64,000 bases of DNA from Tretioscincus oriximinensis (Eukaryota; Chordata; Lepidosauria; Squamata; Gymnophthalmidae): positions 1,040,839 through 1,104,838 of the forward strand of contig JAJVDF010000046.1 in NCBI GenBank assembly GCA_022410635.1. Direction: 5' to 3'. The translations under genes were made by a program, and so were the position numbers. Shown piece by piece: positions 43,835-55,672 of this stretch. Under the pieces are notes generated by a model, which saw only the letters and a list, made by a program, of their open reading frames with translations, made no database searches and was not told where the DNA came from. Each line of letters opens with the position of its first letter. Position 1 is the stretch's first letter.

Positions 43835-44559
43835 TCTCTGTCAATTAATACTTGATTGAAACTGCTGAAATTATATTTTGGGATGATTTTTACACTAAAA
43901 ATGCTGGCAACACAAGCACACAAATCTCCATTCTTTGAAAAACCCCAATCTCCACTATTTAATTTTAAATAATGAAAATTTCAAGCATTGAAGTGAGCAA
44001 GGCAATTGTTAATGTGGCAGCGGGAGAAGTGCAGTTTGGGGCAAAGGAAAGACATTTTTCTTTTCCTTTCTATCACTAGAAAACACCAGTGTTCAAATGT
44101 TTCCCTTTATATTAAATAGAAAAAGTCAGTTAAATCTTATCTCACTGTAACATCCATGGTTTCACTCCTACATACTGTATATGAGTTTTCCTTCTGAAGT
44201 TAATATTTTTGTTTCTCAAAGTAAAAGGAGTTTGGACATGATTATTCTTAACCATAGGCAAGTTAATATTGAATTTAGGACAGAATGGGAATAACTCTGA
44301 GAATAGGTTTTAAGTTATCTCTGCAGTTGCCCCTGGCTAAACAGTAGGTATTTTCCCCTTCTGCTATTATATCATCTGTCTGGGATAAAAGATATACAAA
44401 CGTGAATACAGCACAGACCATTTGTGTAAACTCATAGCATAAATTTTTGGAATCTCTGGAGTCAGAAGATAAGCAGACCAGCTTCTTTCAAAAAGTGAAA
44501 CACATTTTTGGCAATTATCATTGCTGTTGTGTATAGAATTTACATAGCTCAACGAAGCC
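43835..44559. other. Unique AT-rich DNA, nothing recognised
   Basis: No motif recognised. Confidence 0.5.
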
Positions 44560-44691
44560 CTGTCCCCACTGAGCGTTATTCTGGGTTTGGGTATAAAGCT
44601 TGGTCATCCAAATGCCAGAACAGACTATGGCAGGCCCCATTTAGGGCCTGCCATGATTTAACCTAGTATGTAGATGGCAGGCTCCTAATCT
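44560..44691. repeat. Unassigned repeat sharing the 39385-39620 motif
   Basis: Contains GTAGATGGCAGGCTCC, the reverse of GGAGCCTGCCATC, and a paired GGGCCTGCCAT/ATGGCAGGCCC. Its similarity to 39385-39620 supports a dispersed family. Confidence 0.4.
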
Positions 44692-44856
44692 GGAGCAACA
44701 GGTAGTATTCCTGAAATACTATTTGCAAGGAGTCAAAAACAGGTGAAGATTTTTCCTTCTTCTGCTTCAGATTGGCCAGGTGCAATTGGTGGGACACTAT
44801 GTGAGACAGAGTGCTGGACTAGATGGACTCTGGCATTCAGCATTCTTATGTTCTGA
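44692..44856 (+). mobile_element. CR1/L3-type LINE 3' end
   Basis: GTGAGACAGAGTGCTGGACT followed by AGATGGACTC and the TTCTTATGTTCT terminus identify the 3' end shared with 15897, 56625 and 57957. About 160 bp remain. Confidence 0.8.
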
Positions 44857-46360
44857 GATCCAGGGCAGAATAAAGCTTATAGGGGATAGGATTTGATAGA
44901 TAGTTGAGTCCTGACTAAGTCCTGGGTGACTACATGAGTACTTCTGAGGGCACCCCCAATGCAGTCATTTTGGTAGAGAATGGATTGGTTGGTCATTTCC
45001 TACTTTTAGGTGTGTGGGAGAGTTAGATTTATAGCCAAATTTCTAAGTAGATTTATAGCCAACAATAGATTGCCATTTAAGAAAGCAAAGGATCATGTTC
45101 AGTATTTGATGTATCACTGGATGTGGTTAACTGCTTCAATATCCTATCTCAGAGGTTACATGAATGTATGCACATAATTATCCTCCCTCCCCAACTCTGA
45201 GGATGCCTGGACTTTTCTTTTGTTCTACCTCATATTGAGGGCAGGTAAGAAGGAAAAGCTATAGTATGTAGCTATAGTATGAAATAAAATGGTCCTTGCC
45301 TTGGAAGTTAAGTCTAGCACTGTATCACAAATGTACACATTAGGTGTTAAATCCTATAGGAACATGCTAGGAAATAAAAGATATTATGGAGTTTTCTGTG
45401 CTGTCTTTAGTTTGAATTTGTATCCTGAAATGCTAGTGTATAGAGAGTTATCAATGTCAAGAAAAAGCCAGTAATGGATAGTCATTCAGAACTATTATTG
45501 GTGTTTTTTTNAAAAAAATCCTGGTGTCATATGAGCTTCAGGAAACAAATATTAACCCAGCAGGACTCATAAGAGCAGATTTAGATAATTCCTTCTAGGT
45601 TTGAAACATGGAAAAAAAAACCAACCTAGCTGTTTTGTCTGCTAATTCTGTCTATATACAATGGCCAAGCACCTGAACCACTGCTGGATCAGAAGAATTT
45701 GATAGATACAAGCAGTCAGTGAACTTTAAATCCCCAATGATAACTGTCACATAAATGTCAAATTTAATGGAGACAAAATCAGCTTTTGGTGATCTTATAT
45801 ACAGTATGTGCCAAACAAAACCTACCTGTAGCTGTTCTGAGAAAGAGAAAAATCACTGTAATAAAGTTCTTCCAACTCACAAAGCTGATCCAGTAAAATA
45901 ATCAATTGTATAAAAGACACAAAGAGAAAAAAGAAATAGCCACACAATGACTCTATCTACCACTGACAAAGATCAGCTTTCTCGATAATCATGGCGGTTT
46001 CAGCATTAAACTAGGCCTGGTGTGTCACTGAATCAGGCATTATTGAAAGATGAGAATGAGCTTTTTCCAGATAGAATAAGCTCTAAACACATAAGGTTTA
46101 GGACCTGCGTTAAAGAAGAAAACAAATCTTATGGCTTTTCTATACTGGCTGTTTCATGATCTGAATCAGTGTGTCTGGACCAGCAGGTCTACTGTTCCAG
46201 AACATATCAACGTCTGAAATAGTCCTGTCTGCATGACATGTTCAGACTAATCCCTATACTGTTCTCAAAGTTTTGGCAGCACAGGTCCTGATTTAGTCAA
46301 AGTTTGTACCGCCATCACCCTGCTATCCTGAAGTTTATGTGAGTTTTCAGTCTAGCCCTC
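44857..46360. other. Unique AT-rich DNA, nothing recognised
   Basis: No gene or repeat family recognised. Confidence 0.5.
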
Positions 46361-46643
46361 AAGAAGAAGTAGAAGAATCGAGTTTTTATACCCTGCTCCT
46401 TTCCAGAGTGGCTTACAGGGTTAATTTTCACCCGAAGGCTTACATCTTATTCTATCTTCCCCATCAGGTTAATGATGATACTCATTTATCTAATTGTTAT
46501 GCAAATTACAAATTTGCATCACTTTCGAATAGCTGAGTTGGCTAGTGGAAGACGCTCACCCCTTNCCACGTCTGACACAGGGCTTCAAAACCCAATCTCC
46601 NAGATGGAAGACCATTTCCTTAACCACTGAGCCATTTGTGCCT
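46361..46643 (-). mobile_element. tRNA-derived SINE
   Basis: On the minus strand from 46643, CAAATGGCTCAGTGGTTAAG is the A box and the stretch around GGGTTTTGAAGCCC is the B box. The body (CACTAGCCAACTCAGCTATT) and the 3' end, with its GTAAGCCACTCTGG-like tail and GAA-rich terminus (plus strand AAGAAGAAGTAGAAG), follow. It pairs with the copy at 49651. Confidence 0.8.
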
Positions 46644-48085
46644 GAAAAACCTTCATATCACCATGATAAATGGTGAAATAAGATGACATGATAAATTTAG
46701 TTGCATTTCAAGTCAGAAGTGGACCAGGAAGCCATTCTAGGCCTTGTGACCTACAATATATTCCATCTCATGAAAACAAAATAATCAAACTTACTGAGTT
46801 CAGGGCCTCTCTAGTCCACACCTGTTTGTGGGCAAAAGAACTTCAAATGAGAAATGCAATCCAGAATAGAAAAGGATCTAATTCCATAGATTTTAATAAT
46901 CTCCACGCAAGTCAGGGTAAACTAGAGTTGCCAAGTTCATATTAGAATTACATCACCACTAATATTTCATGTTTCCCTACTACTCCTTAAATTATTTGTT
47001 CTCCTTGGAGACAGGGCAGTGTAATTCCATTGTGGCAGAGGGTAATTTAAAATTTAGAATTAATGCCTGGGATCAAGAAGAGCGTGTTTTCTATTCTTTA
47101 ATAATTTTTATTTTTAACTTCATTTTTTTTTCTACCTCTCTCTCCTTTTGGTAAAGATATATTCTTCCCACAAAGTCTTGCTTTATTGCAAATGTCAGTG
47201 CTCAAGAAAAAGCAACTTGCACAGGATAGACACAATTTAAAATCAACAGGCCTTTTCTATTCGTGTGGTTTCATTCAGGAACACAAGGTGGAAGATTTAA
47301 TTTGAAGTCAGTGTTTGTGTGTCACAAAGTCAATGGTGGGGATACCACAAAGAAATATTCACAGAAGTCCCCTGTTTGTCAAAGAGGTGTTTATATCCTT
47401 CATCCCACCAACAGCTATAATGAAAGCTTCCTATGGTTCTCAACTAACACAATATGGACAAGTGAAGTGACGTGAAACTGGATGCAGGCTTTCTGTTCTG
47501 CCTATCAATATTTCTCCTGTGGATTTATTTGGTCTCTTATACGGGCTTCCCTACTGAGAACCAGAGTGAAAAAAAACCAACCTGTTCCGTTAAAGTTGCC
47601 AGTAGGATCTGTGGCTGATAATGGCATACTGTAGATCAACAGGCAGAAATGATTATGTCAACTTGGTCCCAATAATTAACTATAACCAAGATACATGTTT
47701 GCCAGTTGTCTTTCAAGTAAACTGAGTGACAAAGACGAGAACAGTTCGAAGGATAGATTATTTTTATGTAAATATTAGGCAGTTTGTTCTTAACAGCACC
47801 ATGCTTTTGATGTGAGTCACAACCACAAAGGGTGAGATGTTTTCTCAATCTCAGTTTGGAATGAGACTTTTAATAGAATTCTTCACATCACTCCTGACAT
47901 TCCGATTCAAGAGTGCAGCACTTGTATATAAGCTTGGTTGTAAAACTGATGTCTGAGGTAGAATGTCTTTTTGTCATTCCTTCACATTCATTTCTTCTCA
48001 GTATTTGGGGCNAATTTGAAAACAAATAAACTTTTTGCACCCCATCCACAAGGTTAGGTATTTCTTGTCACATAGTTGCTTCTGT
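46644..48085. other. Unique AT-rich DNA, nothing recognised
   Basis: No gene or repeat family recognised. Confidence 0.5.
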
Positions 48086-48243
48086 GTTAGGACCTAGCCC
48101 AAAAATCCCCCGCTCCTGTGTTGTATTTTTACACTGTTGCATTTTTAAATTGCTCTATTTTAATTTGTTTTATCATTTTTTTATTGTGATCCGCCCTGAG
48201 ACCTTTGGGTATAGGCTGAAATATAAATTTAATAAAAATAAAG
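48086..48243 (+). mobile_element. L2-type LINE 3' terminus
   Basis: Ends GATCCGCCCTGAGACCTTTG, GGTATAGGCTGAAATATAA and an AATAAAAATAAAG tail, the standard L2 3' end. Upstream sequence is too decayed to translate. Its tail matches that of the SINE at 58074. Confidence 0.8.
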
Positions 48244-49650
48244 AAATTATGAGGTCTTCTCCTCATAATTAATCCTGTGTATAAACTAAGGCCATGTCTC
48301 CACAAATAATGCAGAAGGCCTCAGCAAAGATGCATCCTTACCAAGATCACCTCNGAAAACAATAACAATAAACCACCCCAGAGCAGGAGTTTGCAGCTTT
48401 AATGGATATGGAAAAAAGGATTTTTTACTTGGTGCAGCTTATAAAGTCTGCAGCATCTGGGATGGAAAAAAAAACCNTTTCAACACCTTTTAATGCTGTG
48501 AACTCCTGTTCTGGTTTATATGTGGTAACTGTTCTCCTTCCTCATGTTGAAGGGGGATGGAGGTTGAGTAACTTGAACCTACCAAAATAAGTATTCCAGC
48601 TCAGGTGTGGTTTCAAACTCCTGTATCTCTCATGCTCATGTATCCTAGATCTTTCCTAAGTCAATTGTGGTGACAAGTTGCCAAAGCATAGGACCAACTA
48701 GAATCCTGTGAGCACCTAGGAGAATATAAATAAACCATTTCCTCACATTTTCTCTGGGAACCATTCCTATCCATTGACTGGGGATAGGAGTGTTTCTTGC
48801 CTTTCTGACTTCCAAGGCTGAAACTCCTGTCCTTAATACATTAGTAGGAAGTGCAAAAAGTATATTCAGGGAGGTGACCAGATAATTAAGCAGACTAATT
48901 ATCCTCCTCANACCACCACCAATAGAAAAATGCAATGCCTACCTAGAGTTCCATTTTTTAGCTGAAGTTGGTCTGCACCTTTTTAAAAAAGAACTTTTAT
49001 TGTCAATATACAACATGAAAATAAATAACACCAATAAATAAACTTTGCAACTGTAAATCCAGAATGAAACAAAGCTGACCAGCCTACATTTTAGCCTTTC
49101 TGTGTTCTACATGATTGTTCCACCTTTACTGCAACATGTAACATGCAGAAATGTTGGAATGCAGCATTCATGCAAAAAATGTAATGCTTTGTTCCTGTAA
49201 TTACTTAGGCTGCCTCCAGATGAATTGCTTAAATCTGGAATTTATTTTAAATCTAGAACAACCCAATTGCCTGTCCATCCTCAGCTTTCTACATTACTAT
49301 AGTGAGGAGTTGATATATCCATGGAAAATTGTATTTCCATNGCACACCTAAGAACCTGTGTCCACTTGTATGTCTGAACTCCAGTACGCATGTCTTGACT
49401 CTCNACTGAGTGTTTTGGCTCAAATCTTGGCTAAATTATCACCTTTTCCTGCCTGTTTCTTCATGTGTATGCCATACATCCTCATTTTTTCCAGGCAAAA
49501 GAGAAGACTGCTCCGATAGANGCTTGTAACTACTATCAGGAAAACCCTGGACAATGGGGTTTGTTTTAGCAAATGAATTGCTGAAACTGCGTGAAAGTGT
49601 GTGTCAAATTGGCCTTGATGTAACTACCATAGCTGTAGAAATACCTCATC
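48244..49650. other. Unique AT-rich DNA, nothing recognised
   Basis: A TTTTATTGTC-AAATAAA stretch near 48980-49045 may be a decayed retroposon end. No gene seen. Confidence 0.45.
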
Positions 49651-49963
49651 TGGAGAAGAAGAAGAAGAACTCGGTTCTTATATCCCGCTTTTCTCACCTT
49701 TTCCAAGGGACTCAAAGCGGCTTACAAGGATATATTTTGCCCGAAGGCTCACATTCTATCTTCCCCACCAGGCTATGGTGGTTCCCATGTATCTACTTGC
49801 AGTCAGTTGCAATTTCTTGCAATTCGTGCTTTCGAATAGCTGGGTTGGCTAGAGCTACAGGCTAGTGGAAGGTGCTCACCCCTCCCCACTTCCAACACAG
49901 GGCTTCGAAACCCCATCTCCCAGGCGAGAGANGGATTCCTAAGCAACTGAGCTATCCGTGGAG
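49651..49963 (-). mobile_element. tRNA-derived SINE, well preserved
   Basis: The minus strand starts CCACGGATAGCTCAGTTGCT (A box) and continues to GGGGTTTCGAAGCCCTGTG (B-box region). The 3' end reads GTAAGCCGCTTTGAGTCCC, GAAAAGCGGGATATAAG and ends in GTTCTTCTTCTTCTTCTCC. The 3' tail is shared with the different-headed SINE at 56978, suggesting mobilisation by the same LINE. On the plus strand the copy begins with GAAGAAGAAGAAG, so this family seeds GAA microsatellites. Confidence 0.85.
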
Positions 49964-51836
49964 GGGTCCTTAGAGACTATTCCCTAATGAAAGTGCAAAA
50001 AGATCATTTGTTCATACAATTGGCCACCCACTATAGAGCAGGCCTCAAGTATCTATAATAGTTCCATTCAAAAAATGATCAAGTTGAAACCATTAAACCT
50101 AAGTTCCATATGGCTGTGTAAAAGAAGATTTATTTAGACTGCATGTGGAAATATTCATCTATGAATGATATCAAAATGTAAGACAAATTAGACAATAAAA
50201 TATATTTCAAAATCAAGTTTTATATCTATTACAAACTGAAAAGTAAGATCAACACTAGACAGTATTATGTGAAAAAAGCAGCAAACAAATAGGTCTTGAA
50301 TTATGCCATAATTTTGAAGCTATGTTTACAGCTATTTTAGTGACACTTCCTTCTATATATCACAGGCTGCTAAATGTGAATTATCCAAGTCATAACAATA
50401 TTGCAATATAAATGTAACCTATTCTGGAAATTGAGTGCTCACGAAACATTGTTGTGTGTTTCAAACGTACGTTTTTTATTACCCTGGATCATAATTTCTA
50501 GTGACTCATGACTGAGCATAATTGCAATGGCATAAAATTAATTTTCTTCAGCAATCACTTTATGACTCTACTGCAAGATTTAATAATTGCCATATTATTT
50601 TTATATGCTGAATGGAGTGCAAGAATGCAAAGTATGAAATTTTCAGTTTTAACAATCAATTCTGTAAAAGTCCTAAGTGCAGAGATGTCTTTAGAGCTGC
50701 TTAAAGAAAAGAAGTAGCTGAAGTTAAAACAAATTGCTTTTTTATATATATTTTTAAAAAAGATTTAGCTACCATTACAATTAGTGCCTGTGTAACAATT
50801 TGACAGGGAAGATTTAAATCAGGATTTAAATCACTAATGAGGAAAAGTGTAATAATTTTAATAGTACCAATAATAGTAGTAGTAAATTATTGTTGTTTAA
50901 TAACATTAATACATATTCATAGATGTTGAATTCATCAGAAGATAGGTAATACTATGCCTTTTAAAGCAATTATTCTGAATTGTTTTCAAATTAATTTTCA
51001 ACAAAAAGGTTGGGGGCTAATTTTGTCATTACAATGCTAAGGCAGATATGTATTCATGAAGTCATTCAGGACAGGAAATGAACGAGCTCCAGCTGTTCAA
51101 TTAATCTTGNTGTCTAAGCACCACCAAACATAGTACTAATGAGCATTTGTTATTTTTAAAGCAACAGTGACATTGGGAAAGCCAGCACATAGATTTTGCA
51201 TGGATTAACCGTTTTATTTTTGGTTTTCAAAATAAATTTCCCATAGTTTCTTGTGATAATCTCAACATAGCCCTGGGATCATCTCAGGATTTACACCCTG
51301 TCTGTATCTGGCCTTGACATTCTATTTATAATGTGTCCTCAATTGCAATTTTTTGGCTCCTGGGAAGTGGTATTGGATTAAGAAGAAGAGATGGAATTTT
51401 GAAAAGCTCATGATTTAAGAATAAAATGTTTAGGAAGAGCTAAAATTCACTAGCTCTTGAGAATAGAAATTCTAATTAATTAGAAAGTGAAACTTGATTG
51501 CTTTTAAACTATCTGCCCACTAAGCAGCTCCATCCCTGCTTTTCATATTTTGTCTTAGCATTCTTGTCAACCAGTCTTTAGCACTCATCTTTAAAGTTCT
51601 TTCTGGAGCCCTGACAGATCTAATATACCATACTGCTTTATTGCTTTATCAATTTGCCCAACATTGAATGCACGTTTCCCACTTGTTTCTTTTCTTTGCC
51701 ATTTGTTTTTACATTTCTTGGTTTTTTATAACAATGTTAATTTCTGTTCACTTTTTAAAACTTTGATGGGGAAACTGTTTATTACGATCATCGAATCAAC
51801 TTCAGTTAAGCAAAATCAAGTATTTGTAATATCCTA
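49964..51836. other. Unique AT-rich DNA; conserved-element-like texture
   Basis: No gene. From about 50420 to 51110 the DNA is rich in TAAT/ATTA-type motifs with few simple repeats, as seen in conserved non-coding elements. This is a visual impression only. Confidence 0.4.
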
Positions 51837-51980
<144 letters not shown>

Positions 51981-52130
51981 TTAAATCTGTGGTCTTCTGT
52001 GAGGGAGTGAGGAATGTGAAGAAATACAATGCATCCATGGCAACCTTCACAGACACAAATCTACATTTTCATTTTTAGAAAAACCAAATGGAAAAGGCTT
52101 GGCCAACTGCCCCCTTCAATGATAACCTCA

Positions 52131-52224
52131 ATGAGCAATCAGGAAAACAGCAAGAGAACAAAGCACACCATATCATTAGTGTTAATGATATGCTTTGTTC
52201 TCTATTGTTCTTCTGATTGCTCAT
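52131..52224. repeat. Imperfect long inverted repeat (hairpin)
   Basis: Left arm ATGAGCAATCAGG...AGAGAACAAAGCA...TATCATTA pairs with right arm TAATGATATGCTTTGTTCTC...TTCTGATTGCTCAT. The arms are about 45 nt with a 3- to 4-nt loop, a few mismatches and a 5-nt bulge (CACCA). This geometry fits a small MITE or a fold-back; a microRNA-like hairpin is possible but the terminal loop is unusually short. Confidence 0.75.
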
Positions 52225-52452
52225 GGGCATCAATGAGGGAAAGTCATTTTTAATAGCATTACCACCAGACTCTGGGACAACCTTTTGATCAATGAGTACT
52301 CTATTTGTGCCCTAACATTTTTTGTTCATAATCTGATAGTGAGATTTGTAAATAGCTTTATAATTTTTGTTGCCACTTTTTAATGTATTTTAACTTAATG
52401 TATTTATAGTTTTGTAGGCTGCACAGAAAACTTTTATTGCTAGGTGATTAGC
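52225..52452 (+). mobile_element. Possible L2/CR1 LINE 3' end, degraded
   Basis: TRLWDNLL is readable near 52270, like the LWN.LP block. TTTTGTAGGCTGCACAGAA near 52410-52430 is like a LINE 3' terminus. Both signals are weak. Confidence 0.3.
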
Positions 52453-52614
52453 TTAAGGAAGGAAGGAAGGGAAGTAAGAAAGGGAAGAGGGTAGTGGGGA
52501 AGTGGGTAGTGGTAAGTGAGTAGTGATAAGTGGTAAGAGAGTAAGTTGGTAGTGGTAAGTAGGTAAGAAGTAAGTGGTAAGTGGTAAGTAGGTAAGAAGT
52601 AAGTAATAAGTTAA
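52453..52614 (+). repeat. C-free G/A/T-rich tract with minisatellite and G4 motif
   Basis: No C occurs on the plus strand for 162 bp. It begins with GGAA units, then has diverging GTAAGTGGTAAGTAGGTAAG repeats. Four G-runs at 52482-52506, each separated by four bases, make a canonical G-quadruplex motif. Confidence 0.9.
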
Positions 52615-52630
52615 CAAAAGTAAAAAAAAG

Positions 52631-52838
52631 TCTAGCAAAGGAGCTAGTAGCACTTTGAGATTAACTAGAGAAAAGTGGGTGGCATAAGCTTTCGTAGACA
52701 AGTCTACTGAAGAAGCAGACTTCTGAAGAAGTAGACTTGTCTACGAAAGCTTATNCCACCCACTTTTCACTAGTTAGTCTCAAAGTGCTACTAGCTCCTT
52801 TGCTGGACTTTCTACAGACTAACACGGCTATTTCTCTG
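52631..52838 (+). mobile_element. Penelope-like element, fold-back copy
   Basis: The left arm starts TCTAGCAAAGGAGCTAGTAG and runs through GCATAAGCTTTCGTAGACA. The right arm is its inverted copy, ending CTCCTTTGCTGGA, then the stub TTTCTACAGACTAACACGG...CTGAA on the right only. Arms are about 78 bp. The middle holds a short imperfect duplication (GAAGAAGCAGACTTCTGAAG) instead of a clean loop. Flanks AAAGTAAAAAAAA on both sides are consistent with a target duplication, but their A-richness makes the exact length unclear. Confidence 0.88.
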
Positions 52839-52854
52839 AAAGTAAAAAAAAAAA

Positions 52855-54472
52855 GAGATTAAGGGAAGTATATTTTTGNCTTATCCTTTGCACTTGGTTT
52901 CTATCGCCTTGGGCAGCTTTTGCCCCTGTTTTGAGAATCACGTATCCCATGGATTGTCATATAGCATTCTCCCTTGCTGTCCATCCTGGTTTCCTCTACA
53001 TAGAAGATAAACACAATACTGTTTAGGCATCTGGGGCATAAGCAGTACTTAGAATCTGTGTATACTCTTAATTCAAGCTGTGCAATGGTTCTTTGACAAA
53101 TTTTATTTCTCATTTCTTTCTGAGCTGGTGCCATCAAATCATGCAGAATGGAAAGGGTAAGCTATAAAGTTGTATCTGTTGTANACTGAAAAATAAAACA
53201 TTGTGCTAAAATTGGTCAAAGATCTCTCTGATGAATGATTATTAGAGAAGGGCAAGCCAAAACCAGTGCCAGAAAAGACAGCTGTTGCCATTTCCTCTCT
53301 AGGATGTTCCATTGTTCTTATCCCAGTTTCCCCTGAGCTAAATATTCTTCTCATTAATGTTTGATTTCTATGAGGGCAAAAAGCATGCTCTGCAGAATAA
53401 TGGATTTTAAAATGCCGGAGTTTAATGGAGAGGGATTTATAAAGGCAAATGGAGTATTCCAATATGCTGTTTCCTTATTTTCCAAAGCCTTGTATTCCTT
53501 TCAATAATTTCAGAAGAATTTACATCAAAGAGTTATTTCTATGTTGGTCCTTATTCTGGATTACCTTTCGTAATAAGGCTGGCCACCCATGTGGTAGANA
53601 AAACTGAATTGTCCAGAATTAGAGAGTAGCAAACTTTTTATGTCTTTCTGTTAATAAAACTGCATAGAGTTAGAGGTTCTCTTGCAATCAATGCATGATA
53701 CCTATGAACAACAATTTGTGTTAATAGCTGACTCCAGATGAGACTTCCATCATTCTGCTTCTGATAGCAAAGGCCCAACTGGCCATAGAGGAGAGGTTCT
53801 CCTTCTTTGTGGTGTCTTCCTTTCCCCATGAAAAGAAACACATTTTCTCCCCAAATAGGAAAAAAATGGGAAAATTCAAACTTTTTTTATGATATCCCTA
53901 CTAGCCTGATTCACGAATCAGCTTTTGAATGTATAACCAATAAGAACAAAAAATTGAAATGGTTAAATAATCCATCAATCACATGTCACTTCTTTATTGC
54001 AAATAAAGCTATGATTAAATCATTTTAAANGTTGGCTGAACAATATTTTCAAACAGTTACTGATTTGGGGTTTTTTATGCTTCTTTTTATTATTGAATTA
54101 TTCTTTCAAGTCATAGTAAATTTGCATTTGCGTCTCAGGCATCCTGCTTGTTTTCCTGGAACAGGATGAAAAGCAAAGCACCAGAGAGAAGATTTCCCAA
54201 ATTATGTAACTGATGTGCAAAGTAGGATGTCAAAAGTCAATCCCATCTTGGAACTTGAATCTTCACTGGCTTACACACATAGTAATTGAATGAATATGAT
54301 TGTGCCCTTTGCACGTTCCCCGGAATACCCATTGTTGATATTTAAATTTGGACTCGAATCCTGGTGACTGCATGGATAAAAGTGTCAGAAGCATCTATTT
54401 TCTAAGCAGATCTAGTGTGAGAACTAGCTATTACTCATTCAAAACAAAACAAGTACAGTATTTGTATTAATT
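52855..54472. other. Unique AT-rich DNA, nothing recognised
   Basis: No gene or repeat family recognised. Confidence 0.5.
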
Positions 54473-54480
54473 GTTTAATA

Positions 54481-54897
54481 TAGGTTGAGCAGATGATCCC
54501 TTTTTGGATGGAAAACTTGTTTTTCAGGTGTCAACCCCTCCCTTCTGGGTGTGTGTGTCAATTTCCCTGTTTTTTGCTGAGGAAAAATTAAAAATTAATA
54601 TTTAAAAAAAGTGATTTTTTNAAAAAAACACTACACCACNANTAGGGGGCTCTGGCAATNAGGGCCAGCTCCTGAAGGCACCCTCCCCACAGTTAAAAAA
54701 AAACAAAAAAACAAATTTTTCATATGCTTCAAAAAATTCTCACATACTTTAAAAAATTTGCNTGTGCTTCACAGATTTCTCAGGCAGGGATTTCGGAGGG
54801 TTATGCATGTTAGTAGGTGATTTGCATATTCATGAATATGCAAATTGCATGAATATTAATTACCCCAGTTTGGTCCTCAGGAAATCTGGTCTGTCTA
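54481..54897 (+). mobile_element. Non-autonomous hAT (family A), long form
   Basis: Starts TAGGTTGAGCAGATGATCCC and ends GAAATCTGGTCTGTCTA. Flanks GTTTAATA (54473-54480) and GTTTAACA (54898-54905) form an 8-bp duplication with one mismatch. The interior is colinear with 18504-18992, including TTTGCATATTCATGAATATG. Non-coding. Confidence 0.85.
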
Positions 54898-55170
54898 GTT
54901 TAACATATAGTCNTTACTTCTTTTAGTTTGTTAATTTGCAGCTGTACTGAGCCATTTATTTAGACTGTCTTCTCCGACTCTGTATCTTCTCTGCATCCCT
55001 GGCTAATTTTTCACATCATATTTCCAAATTTCTTTACTTTGTTGCATACATAATAATAATTGAGAAATTACTCTTAATGTCACAAAGCTACATCTGGACC
55101 CTTGGTAATGAATGCCCTGAGGGAGTTATTGCTGTAGAACAGCCTGAGAAATGCACAGGAGTTTTGACCA

Positions 55171-55270
55171 AAGGGATTCCGAGCAGCTTACAGGGTTATT
55201 TTTTGCCTGAAGGCTTTCATCTATTCTATCTTCCCCACCAGGATGCTCCTCAACAGCATCCTTCCTCAGA
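55171..55270 (-). mobile_element. tRNA-SINE 3' fragment
   Basis: GAGCAGCTTACAGGGTTATT, then GCCTGAAGGCTTTCATC and TATCTTCCCCACCAGG match the body of the SINEs at 46361 and 49651. The tRNA head is absent. Confidence 0.65.
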
Positions 55271-55303
55271 ATGGTTTTGACCATTATTAGGATGCCTTAG
55301 GAT

Positions 55304-55672
55304 GCATCCACATGCAGGGCTAAAAAGTGTCCTTTCCTTTGCTGCTGGATGGCGGNCATCTATATGCAAAGCGCAGCGGCCGCCATAGGTGGGAGGAAGG
55401 AAGGAAGCGCCGGCCTGCGAGTGGCCCAACGCAGCCTTCTTTTCATCGTGCCTGATTTGTACATCTCTCTGCTGATTGGCGGAGGGCTGGCAAACCCCAC
55501 AAGACTCAAAATAGCAATGGGTTTCCAGCCAGAAGTGCCATGAGAGCTGTAAATCTCTGCTCTCAGGAGACCTGTTGCAAGCCATATTTGCTGACAATCT
55601 GGCTTCACGTCTGGTGGAGCTGCCGGGANGGCACTCCTAACCAGACATCAATACACCGTGTGGATGCAGGCA
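55304..55672. mobile_element. Probable DNA transposon with GC-rich core (family B-like)
   Basis: Left GGATGCATCCACATGC is inverted relative to right CCGTGTGGATGCAGGC. The core is unusually rich in G and C (CGCAGCGGCCGCC near 55372). The overlapping open frames on both strands are products of GC content. No convincing target duplication. The ends resemble those at 35527. Confidence 0.5.
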
